This document shows positions 55,628 through 64,000 of a stretch of 64,000 bases of DNA, in pieces (the first letter of the stretch is position 1; every line of letters starts with the position of its first letter). The translations under genes were made by a program, and so were the position numbers. The stretch lies in assembly GCA_020740775.1 (NCBI GenBank), contig JAHEWK010000006.1:1426001-1490000 (forward strand), read 5' to 3'. A model generated the notes under the pieces. It was not told where the DNA came from. It was given only the letters and a program-made list of their open reading frames with translations, and ran no database searches. This DNA is from Ilyonectria destructans. Lineage: Eukaryota > Ascomycota > Sordariomycetes > Hypocreales > Nectriaceae.

Positions 55628-57051
55628 CTGTTGTCCCTTAATTCCATAGCAGGAGTCGCCTGGCCAAGACCTGATCTTCAACAATCGCCCTGACCGACGA
55701 CTTCAACGCTTGCTCTTCAGCTACCGGTAGCTCAACCTACATTTTTACAACCTCATAATTCTCTTCGACTGAAAAGTCACCCAAGGGAGAGTTCAAGTCG
55801 CTGTTTACCAGTCTCTTAGATACCAGCAGGGTCTTAGAGATGGCTTGACTAACGACAGTGTTTCCTCGGATGACACCTCCGGACTCACGACGGATGAGAA
55901 GACAATGCTCCCACGCTATCGTCTCATCCATCTCGTGTGTCCAGAACCATCCCAGAGAACACGAACCAGCCCAAGGATTTTGCGTCTTACCTTTTATTGC
56001 TTCGGCTTTGCTTTTACTGCGCAGTTTTGCTCTTGATGATACCCCATCAGCGTTTATACCCGCTGTCTTACGAGTTTCTCTTTCCCTCGACAGCGACAGT
56101 GCTTCTACGCCATCGCTGGGACGGCGTGTTGGACCGAGGCCCAAGACCGGCGAAAATGCTTCCGCGCTATCGTTTGGTGGGCTCTCGTGGGCGTCTAGCC
56201 TTGGATTAATGGTGGACGAGAAAAAATGGCTGAGGGCCACGTGGTGTATGTTAGGAGTGTGCATATCCTTTTGGGACTGCACAGTTTTGTTCAGGACTAG
56301 AATTTAGCTTGGATAAGACTTTTTTACTCCTACTCTGTTTCTATTTGCTCTGACATGATATGATGCGGACGTGTCTGGCGACGGAGTGCCATTCCGAAGC
56401 GATGGGAATCTGAGAAGCAGGTTAAAGTCACCTGCAAAGGAAAGAAATTGACATAATACCCGCAGGTCTATGGATCCAGACACGAAGCGAACGTTTGCTG
56501 CAGACATGCAGTAGGCTTTGCATGGCATGCTTGCCTTGGCTGCTACATCAAGTTGGCGGTCACAAGTAGAGCAGGCTGCTTGAAGGGGGGGAAGGAATGG
56601 AATGGAACCTTACTCCAGAGTGAATTGATGCCTACCCTCTGAAGCTCTTCGAATGATCGTCACACTACGCTGCGGCGTTGCTTAAATACTAACTGTCTAT
56701 TTGGCCCAGATAACTTTTCATCTTGGCCTGTAGGGCGAAGTTGCTGGTATGAGGGAACATTTTCCCGGGGACAGCTTATCAAAGACATGAATTCGAACTA
56801 AGCGTGATGAGTGACTAATTTTCATCGATTGTGAGCAGGCGTTGCTGTCGCCAAACAGGGCAATCAAAGGCGCGGTTGCCTGATATTGGCCAGCCTTGGT
56901 GGCAATGAATCACTGTACTGCCCGCATCCTTCCTCCAACTCCCACTTTTAGTCCATTTACTCATTTCCTCATTCGCTCTCTGTTTTCTTCATCTTTTCTC
57001 ATTCCTTCCTTCTTCCTTCATCCCCACTGTCATCAACTTCGAGTCCCAATC
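55628..57051. other. Intergenic, 1.4 kb
   Basis: 3' flank of the MFS gene and promoter of the next gene. The last 110 bp before 57052 are strongly C/T-rich. Frames on both strands at 55740-56310 lack domains and are mirror artefacts of each other. Confidence 0.5.
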
Positions 57052-58216
57052 ATGGAGGAGCCGGCTCGCAAGAAGCTGCGAACCACCCTCCAGTTGCCGA
57101 CACCAATGGAGACACTGCCTCAAGCGAAGCCAGCACGGGCCCCGGGCAAACACGCTCCCATCAGTGAGAAAGACTGCCAGAATTTGTTTAACTCTAATCG
57201 CGCCCTGTGGATTGCCTTCCCCGAAAGCTGCCGTCTCAGAAGCAACCGCCAACTCGCCACTCTCGAGAAATTTGTCGCCGAATCCAGCGAGGATTCAGGG
57301 GTGTCCAGCGTCACTCGAAGTGCTGGCATTTTTCTATCCGTGCTTTACAAAACTACTGCTCATCGCGACACGGCAGTTGAGTCATTGAGGCTCGCAAAGG
57401 TTGATTGGAAAGGCGACTTGCATGCACCAATCGTTGCTCCATTCGCCGGAAAATCTGACCCGCAAACTTGGGGTGTACCACTTGGTCCCTTCGCGACCCC
57501 GACGCTTCTTTCTGCAGCACTCGAGGCCTTCCTAATTTCCCACAACAAGGGCCATAATATCGGTGCTCTGGGATACAGCATCCGAAGACTTTTCACAATG
57601 GGACTCCCAACTTCGACGTTTGTGGTACGTGCCCCTCATGATACCCTTGGACACTATGCTAAACCTTTCTTAGGTGATCTAGGAGAAACCAAAACAGCTT
57701 GAGGGCAAAGACTTCTTAGCTGAATTTCAAGGCAAAGACTTCTTTGTTGAAGGACAAACAAGATTGATCACAGCAGAACGCCCACTCCAATGTCTCCTCT
57801 GCGACGGTCAACATGCCGCTGCAGTCTGTAAGAATACGACTGCCACCAACGCTCTTGGCCCGGTAAAGTTTTCGACGAAGAGCAATAAATGTACGGGCCA
57901 TTACAGAAGGCTTGTCTTCCTGGAAATGAATGCATATCAAACTTCCGAGGGGAGAGTGGAGACAAAGGGAGAAGGGAAGAAGGGACGAGGAAGAAAAAGG
58001 AAGAGGGCTCAATCCGGCGATTAAGTTCGCTGCGAACTCGGTGATGACGAGGAACTCGTGGCGTTCGGCGAGGCTACTCACCAGTCCATGGTCGGAACAT
58101 ATCAGTTCTCCACCTGGGTGCGCCCCCAAGAGCGAATTGGTAAGTTGTTTCCCTTCACCAGACAATAGCTCTTTCCTAACTGGCTGCAAGTGCCCGAAAG
58201 AAGGAAGGTGTTTTGA
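57052..58216 (+). CDS. Unrecognised four-exon protein, probably nuclear
   Basis: I do not recognise a family. Proposed exons 57052-57624, 57683-57890, 58026-58139 and 58191-58216 keep one frame and give 306 aa. Introns 1 and 3 are convincing: GTACGT...GCTAAAC...CTAG (58 bp) and GTAAGT...CCTAAC...CAAG (51 bp). Intron 2 (GTACGG...TTAAG, 135 bp) is purine-rich and is the weakest join. The protein begins MEEPARKKLRTT, a basic nuclear-signal-like patch, then has a helical region with FPESCRLRSNRQLATLEKFV and a possible Cys cluster (CLLCDGQHAAAVC). It continues CELGDDEELVAFGEATHQSM and VGTYQFSTWVRPQERI, ending RRKVF. Without intron 2 the protein would instead end in a lysine/arginine-rich tail at 58024. 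An in-frame ATG at 56896 lies in pyrimidine-rich leader and is not favoured. Confidence 0.6.
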
Positions 58217-61200
58217 AAAGGGTACAGGCTTTCGGGTGCCCACTACGGAGAAGATGCGAGTCGGATGGGAGGCTGGCAGTTTCGATGGTATTTGTGGTTG
58301 TGGGCTTTGCTAAATCGTAGCCCAAGGGATAGCCAAGTTTCCCAAAAATAATGCAAACCCCCAAGATTGCTGCGCGAGGACAGGCTTCAGGATGCTACTC
58401 AGGATAAAAGTATTGAGTGACCAACAATGCGACCGCCGTAAAAAATATTGTCGCGTCCTAAACGTTATGCCTCGGATCTGTATCTTTGAGCAACGAATTT
58501 CGGTTGACTGTGTGGCATCGTTTGCACGGGTGAGGTTGTGCAGCAATCACAAAATTACCCTGTACCAGAATCTACAACGCGACTGTTTAGCGTTAGGAGC
58601 TTGGGGCAATATATTGGAGGCGTGCAGATCAAGTGCGTGCTAATTATAGCGCCCCATGGTATTTCGCAATCATGTACGCTATGGGCTTAGACACGTTGCT
58701 GTCTGTAATTCCTATTGACCGCCCATTTGTTTGACAACACGATGACGTGTGTTGATATTCCCCAGAGGCAGATGGATGGGGATATTCGAAATAGTGTTAC
58801 CAGTGCACAAGTACAAGATCAGTAAAAAAAGAAAAAACCCCTCATCCAACCCCGAAATTTGAATGGTAGATTAATCCAAATTAATGTCTACTTTGTCCAA
58901 AGTGTGGGTTGTGCCACATAGCTAACAAGCAATATGGGACTGACGAGAATGGACGTGCGGGCAGCTTGTGTGGCAACGCCACTATCAGGATGGGAGGCCG
59001 TCGTTGGCTCTCATCCATCAAGACCACAATTTTCTGATGGGCTTCTATTAATATCAAAGTCAGATCAGGGTGACGGTCAGCAAGATTTGGCCACCGCCCT
59101 TCGTATTTGTATATCTCCAATCAATTTATATTGAGGCTGTGAGGCGGGCGGGCGGGTGAGATAATATACATGACCGCGATAGCATGCGGCCAACTCCATT
59201 TACTTGAGGACTCTTGTATATTAAAAAGGACCGACGTATCCGTAGTGTTTCATGAAACAAGTCTCGCCAGGACCCTCACATCCCTTAGGAACAAACCCCA
59301 TGTGGTGGCGGAGTGGTTCTGGCGTCGATTACGTTTCTCTTCATGACGGGTCCTTCGGGGCAAGGAAGACGGTTTCGAGGGTAATTTGAGGGGACCGACT
59401 GGTGATTCATCCCACTCTATGTGAGAGACCCGTGCATCAGCCACGTCCTGCGAGTGCCGGCGCTTGGGCGGGCTGGGTTGGCCTTGGAGGGTGGAAGCCA
59501 AAATAGAATGACAGGAGGCTGAATGGGATATCCCCGCACAAGGACAAGGCGCATACGGAAGACGGAAGTGCACTTTCCAAACGCTGACGACATGGAGGGG
59601 GGTGGTGTTTGATTATCGAGGTAGATCAGGGGTGTCAAGTTTATTGATGGCGGACGAATGTGAGGGCGATGAGCCGCAGAAACGGGCTGGCGATCAGGTA
59701 CGGCTTGGTCTATCTTGGTTCAACTTGTCATGGCTTGGTCCAGCTTGTTAGTTGGCGACAAGTTCCACCTCCAGGTCGAGCACCAAGGCCGCAGGTGTGG
59801 CTACTCCACCGTTGATACAGACGACGACGAACTGCCATCGAAGTTCCATCAATAGGACATCTGTCGGTCTTCTACTGCATTGCCCTTTCTCGGTTGTCCG
59901 GGTGGCGCAGCACAGTTGCATGCGTTTGCAGGAATAACGAGACGGCATTGCTGGACAGAACGGGACGACGACCCCCGACAGGGCGAAACAGGAGGGAGGC
60001 CCAATGGACGGGACGACATCACGAGATGATCAGCTCAAGGTCAGCCGTGGCGGCGGGTTGGCCAGTGACAGCACCGAGGACCAGAGTAGAGGCCAGAGGT
60101 TGCGTTGCCGTGTGGAGGCGTTTGCTTCACATTCTGGCCGGCGACGGGCCTGTGAAACGGCAAAGCGACCCTGAGTCGTCATGTTTTAGGCGGACTGGCC
60201 ACGATGAAACGGGACCCTGGCTCCTCCTGTTCTGTTTTTGGCCTCCGTTATTAGGGGAGATCCTTGGCGTTGGCCCGTGTCTTTACTGGTCTCTGCTGTT
60301 GATGAGACGAAGCTTGGGCGTTCAGCTGTAGCATGCGTAGTGCTGAGGCGTTAGTCATCTCGAGTTTCTAGTGATTGTTGGTTTGTTCACCGTGTGGTCG
60401 CTGACGCACCCCGGCTCCTCCGTCGTGCGACGTAGGGAACACTTGCCCCTGGGAATATTATGCATATTCTCAGATCCCTGCGCACGGCGACAACTTGCTC
60501 CTCGCAACCTCTGGCTCGCAACCTCGCTGCAACCGCCCACCCGATTCTCCGACCCAGAGCCCCACGCGGGCCCCGAGGCTCAGAAACAAACCATGGCAAT
60601 CAATCGAGCCAGCAATCTTAGCCAGGAGCATCGACATAAGCCAAACGGACGCCTGTGCGCTCCTTGATTGGCTGCCCGTCTGGAGGCCCCGTTTGTGTGC
60701 GACTGTCAACGGCGGTGCTCAAACACCATGCCGGAGCTTTCTCCTCGCCTCCCCTTCTAGCGGTTGATCTACACCCATGGCATGTGCAAATCCGGGATGC
60801 GATCGTCTCTCGACTGATGGCCGTGATTGCTTCCACCAAAATGGCTCTATCGGTTTACCAGGGACGACATGGGATGAGTGCGTCCGGGTCACCGTCGGAA
60901 GCGAATTGCCGTGGCCAGATGACCGTCCAACTCTGAAGCCAGAGTCCAACCCACCAACACCTGCTCTCATCGTACATCTGGCGACTTAACCTACCGTAGC
61001 CAATACTGCACCGTTCCCACCGCCTACCCGTGAGGATCCTCCCCGGACAACCACCCCCATGTGGCCCGATCTCACAACCTTGCCCCGTCCCGACGCCCAC
61101 TTTTCCGAGAGCTCGTCTCGTCTATACTACGTACTATGTAGTAGTCGACTATAGCCCGAGCGATATGGCCTCTCTCTCTACTACGCAGTAATTACCCTCT

Positions 61201-61729
61201 GCCTTGTTCCTCCTTATTCCTCCTTGTTCCTCCTCACCCCTAGTGGGCCAGTGGGGTGTGTCCATCTTGGCGACGACGACCACTTCCATGCCGTCTCATG
61301 TTCAGGCCGCCTCAATAAACTCCGATCCATGACAGGGGAGTCTACCACGGCGCCTTACGTCGTCGCGGCCAGTGCTTGCGATGTGCCATTCCGTACCATG
61401 CCGTGCTGCGGCTCGTTGATGTTTCCCTGTCGGGTCCTACCAGATTCTGCCAGTGCCAGAGTCCTTTAAGACTGCAGCGCCGTTCCCCGGCTTCGTCTTG
61501 TTCTTTCCTTTCTCTTCACTCCTCTTCGTCTCTCCCTTTACCCTCCCATCCCATTCGTTTCTGTTCGCCCTCTTGGGTTTGTTCTTGTCACTCTCTAAGG
61601 TGCTCGGTCGCCTTCTTTCAACCGGCTTTTTTCATTCGTTGCTCTTTGATAGAGCCTTTTCACTCCTTCTTTTCACCACCAAACACTTCCATCACCAACT
61701 TATCACCAACTTCCGAACCCTTCGCAACA
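58217..61729. other. Gene-poor stretch, 3.5 kb
   Basis: No supported gene. Visible features: CTTGGTC-rich imperfect repeats at about 59703-59748, a TACTACGTACTATGTAGTAG palindromic cluster at about 61125-61150, and TTCCTCCTTRTTCCTCC repeats at 61206-61235. The right end is the promoter and leader of the wall protein. Open frames at 59890-61000 occur on both strands without domains. Confidence 0.5.
61492..61690 (+). promoter_or_regulatory. Long pyrimidine-rich leader of the wall-protein gene
   Basis: About 200 bp dominated by C and T (CTTTCCTTTCTCTTCACTCC and similar), then CACCAACTTATCACCAAC and CGCAACAATG at the start codon. Such CT tracts mark strongly expressed genes in filamentous fungi and usually lie at or just upstream of the transcription start. 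Confidence 0.55.
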
Positions 61730-64000
61730 ATGTGGTCCCGATACACCCTTGCAGCTCTTGCGCTGCAATCCTTCGCCCAGAAGGCTTCTGCCGGCGTCGT
61801 CAAGCGAGACTACGAGGTCCCTGGAGATGTTACACTTACACGAACTGTCACTCGTGATAGCTTCAATGGCTCGACGGCGGTAGTCGACACGGAGACCATT
61901 GTGCCCACCGTCCTGACCTCCATTGTCGATGGTACCACCCTCTATGTCGAGAGCACCATCACCATCGACTGCACCAAGTGTGACGCCGCCGCCAGCAGCA
62001 AGACCGCCACTCTCTCACAGGCTGATGAAGCTACCACCACCGAGGAGTCCTCCGGGTCTGCCACCACCGCCGCCGATGATGACGACGAGGAGTGCCCTAC
62101 CGACACCGACGACGATTTTGACATCACCACCGCCACCGCTGAGGGATCCGCTGCTTCTTCTGCTCTCGCCGAGGGAACCTCTTCTGCCGCTTCTGCTTCC
62201 GCTTCCGCTTCTGCTTCTGTCTCTGGTGATGTCACCGAGGTAGGAGCTACTGCTTCTTCTGCTCTCGGCGAGGAGGCTACCTCCACCGTCCTCGGCGATG
62301 CCACTGGTGCCGGTTCTTCCGCTGCTGCTGCTTCTTCCTCTGCCGCTGCTTCGTCCGCTGCCGCTGAGTTCACTTCCAAGTCTATCATCCTCTCCACCGG
62401 CTACACCAGCGCCGCCTCTACCCAGGCGGGCATCTTCACCAACTCCTCCACCGGCTATGCCCTCCCCACTGGCACTTCCGGCGGCGAGTCAGGAGATGGC
62501 GGCATCGTTATCACTCAAACTGTCACCCGCGATGGCTCCGTGGAAACGGAAGTTTCCACAGTCACCGAGACCATCTCTCAGCCCGTGATCATCATCATTC
62601 GCCAGGTCACCGTCTTTACTTTCACCTATGCCATTGGTGCCAACTGCCCCATTGTCAAGCCTGATAGCTCCAACTCCGGCAGCTATATTGTTGGCGAGGG
62701 CTCCGACGCCGAGTCTCACACTGAGATCGGCTCCGCTTGCAACGCTGCTTGCTACAAGCAGTTCTCGTCCTGCACTTCTGCTGCCGGCAAGAACTTCGAT
62801 GTCCAGGACTGCAAGGACCAGCTCAGCGCCTGCTTGGGCTCTGCTGCTACCCACACTAGCGACACCGAGGCCAGCACCATCACCCAGAGCGTTGTCCTGC
62901 CTCCTGATGCCACCGACGGCGCTGAGTCCTCCTACATCACCAACGGCGGCGTTGTCATTAGCACCGTCACGCTCACAGTCGGCGAGGTTTGCACAGTCGG
63001 CACTGGCGGTGTTAGCATTGTCACGGTCACCAACCTCCCTGCTGAGACCACTGCTTCCTCTGCTCTTGGCGTCGCTACCACCGAGAGCGCCGTCATGGTT
63101 GAAACTACCCAGGGCATCACTGTGAGCTATGTCGACGAGCAGGGCTCCACTGTCACCAGCATTACCACCCTTGTTATCACAGTACCTTGCACCAAGTGCG
63201 CTGCCGGCACTACCACTGCCGTTGAGGGCAGCCAGACTGGCGAGACCGTTGTTCTGACCGAGTCCACCGTCACTCTTCCTGCTACCGGTACCCAGTCTAC
63301 TGGAGAGATTAGCGTTGTCACGCTGACCCGAACCGTCCCCAACGGGGGTGCCGAGGAGTCCAGTGTTGTTATTGGCAGCCAGACTGGCGAGACCGTTGTT
63401 CTGACCGAGTCAACCGTGACGCTTCCCGCTACCGGTACTCAGTCTACTGGTGAGATTAGCGTTGTCACGCTGACCCGAACTGTCCCCAATGGCGGTGGCG
63501 AGGAGTCCAGCGTCGTTATTGGCACCGAGACTGGTGAGACTGCCATTGCGAGCGCTACCAGCTCCAGCTCTGGCGAGGAGACCTCCCACATCAGTGTTGT
63601 CACTCTCACAAACACAGTTCCCAACGGCAACGGTGGCTCCACAGTTGTCCTGTCGGAGTCGACTTACACTCTTCCGGCTACAGGTATTGAGACCGGCCCC
63701 TATGGCACCGGCGTTCAGCAGACCAAGAGCATCCAGACTGGCGAGACCATTGTTGATTCCACCGCCATTGCTGGAACCGAAACTGGCCAGACTGTCGCTG
63801 AATCCACCGGTACTGCCATCACCATCCCTGCCTCTGTTGGCACCACTGCCTCCAGCGCTCTCGCTGGCTCCACCAGCGTCGGCGGAAGCCTGACTGGTGT
63901 GACCGGCGATGCTACCACTAGCCTGATCACCATGAGCGCTTCTGGCACAACCAGCATTTACACCATGACTCTATCTGGCAGCTACCCTGCTGGATCTGGC
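61730..64000 (+). CDS. Ser/Thr-rich secreted cell-wall or adhesin-like protein, 3' end outside the window
   Basis: A single frame runs from the ATG at 61730 to the right edge with no stop: 757 codons so far. The N-terminus MWSRYTLAALALQSFAQKAS is a signal peptide, followed by VVKR, a likely Kex2 site. The body is Thr/Ser/Val-rich beta-type sequence (VTLTRTVTRDS, ISVVTLTRTVPN), expected to be heavily O-mannosylated. It has Ala/Ser low-complexity stretches (~120-215), a Cys-rich module (~337-368: CNAACYKQFSSC, CKDQLSACLG) and CTKC motifs near 83 and 488. From residue 500 there are two near-identical 49-residue repeats and a degenerate third. Architecture fits a GPI-anchored wall glycoprotein or adhesin; the C-terminus needed to prove the anchor is missing. 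Confidence 0.85.
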   Translation, partial: MWSRYTLAALALQSFAQKASAGVVKRDYEVPGDVTLTRTVTRDSFNGSTAVVDTETIVPTVLTSIVDGTTLYVESTITIDCTKCDAAASSKTATLSQADEATTTEESSGSATTAADDDDEECPTDTDDDFDITTATAEGSAASSALAEGTSSAASASASASASVSGDVTEVGATASSALGEEATSTVLGDATGAGSSAAAASSSAAASSAAAEFTSKSIILSTGYTSAASTQAGIFTNSSTGYALPTGTSGGESGDGGIVITQTVTRDGSVETEVSTVTETISQPVIIIIRQVTVFTFTYAIGANCPIVKPDSSNSGSYIVGEGSDAESHTEIGSACNAACYKQFSSCTSAAGKNFDVQDCKDQLSACLGSAATHTSDTEASTITQSVVLPPDATDGAESSYITNGGVVISTVTLTVGEVCTVGTGGVSIVTVTNLPAETTASSALGVATTESAVMVETTQGITVSYVDEQGSTVTSITTLVITVPCTKCAAGTTTAVEGSQTGETVVLTESTVTLPATGTQSTGEISVVTLTRTVPNGGAEESSVVIGSQTGETVVLTESTVTLPATGTQSTGEISVVTLTRTVPNGGGEESSVVIGTETGETAIASATSSSSGEETSHISVVTLTNTVPNGNGGSTVVLSESTYTLPATGIETGPYGTGVQQTKSIQTGETIVDSTAIAGTETGQTVAESTGTAITIPASVGTTASSALAGSTSVGGSLTGVTGDATTSLITMSASGTTSIYTMTLSGSYPAGSG
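63227..63520 (+). repeat. Tandem 147-bp coding repeat, two near-identical copies
   Basis: Copies at 63227-63373 and 63374-63520, each 49 codons, opening GSQTGETVVLTESTVTLPAT. They differ by a few synonymous changes and one Ala-to-Gly near the end of the unit. A third, diverged copy starts at 63521 with GTETGE. In-frame unit length means copy number can change without breaking the protein. Confidence 0.9.

Noticed and set aside
55737..56310. Frames of 149-181 codons on both strands after the MFS gene
   Set aside because: Both strands are open over the same DNA and neither has domains or intron signals; best read as 3' flank.
61453..61857. A 134-codon plus-strand frame across the start of the wall protein
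   Set aside because: It is the translated pyrimidine-rich leader (Phe/Leu/Ser) running out of frame into the true gene at 61730.
61942..62397. A 151-codon minus-strand frame rich in Glu, Ala and Val
   Set aside because: Mirror of the Ser/Thr/Ala low-complexity part of the wall protein.

Overview
This window is nuclear DNA from a filamentous ascomycete (Pezizomycotina), most likely a Sordariomycete and plausibly Hypocreales. The evidence is short introns (about 48-125 bp) with GT...CTAAC...AG signals, pyrimidine-rich leaders before start codons, single genes on both strands with no operons, and fungal families such as SepH, Ice2, a Fol3-type ligase, Bzz1, DUF2408 and an Mtr-like permease. The class and order are inferred from remembered family resemblance, not from a search. 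I see no rRNA, canonical tRNA, CRISPR array or intact transposon.

Layout, left to right: sepH septation kinase (-, 252-5225); a 3.2-kb gene-poor stretch; a disordered hypothetical protein (-, 8457-9848, 5' end uncertain); dihydrofolate synthetase with a long C-terminal extension (+, 11000-13066); a DUF218 protein (+) and an alpha/beta hydrolase (-) meeting tail to tail 84 bp apart; ICE2 (-, 16327-17673); a 5.2-kb gene-poor stretch with a tRNA-like, A-tailed relic; an Mtr-like amino-acid permease (+, 22869-24571); a sphingolipid delta-4 desaturase (+, 26677-27966); a VAP/Scs2 protein (-); a UBA-UBX protein (+); ribosomal protein P1 (-); a DUF2408/UPF0662 protein (+); a YCII-domain protein (-); a small unknown protein (+); a peroxisomal Pcs60-like acyl-CoA synthetase (-); Bzz1 (+); a C2H2 zinc-finger protein (-); a PhnB/glyoxalase-fold protein (+); a Dal5-type MFS transporter (+); a four-exon unknown gene (+, 57052-58216); and a large Ser/Thr-rich secreted wall protein (+, 61730 to the right edge, incomplete).

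The genes are mostly unrelated housekeeping functions and do not form a biosynthetic cluster. Loose themes are ER membrane and lipid work (ICE2, VAP, delta-4 desaturase), cell division and cortical actin (SepH, Bzz1), nutrient uptake (permease, MFS) and the cell surface (wall protein). Spliced models were checked by hand for reading-frame continuity, and the exon lengths sum to whole codons in each.

I found no convincing new multi-gene system. The most useful observations are: a hidden four-exon gene at 57052-58216; the edge-truncated wall protein with a 147-bp repeat; the Fol3 extension; two probable GC-AG introns; two introns that are multiples of three and free of stop codons; and a SINE-like tRNA-derived relic near 20.0 kb.
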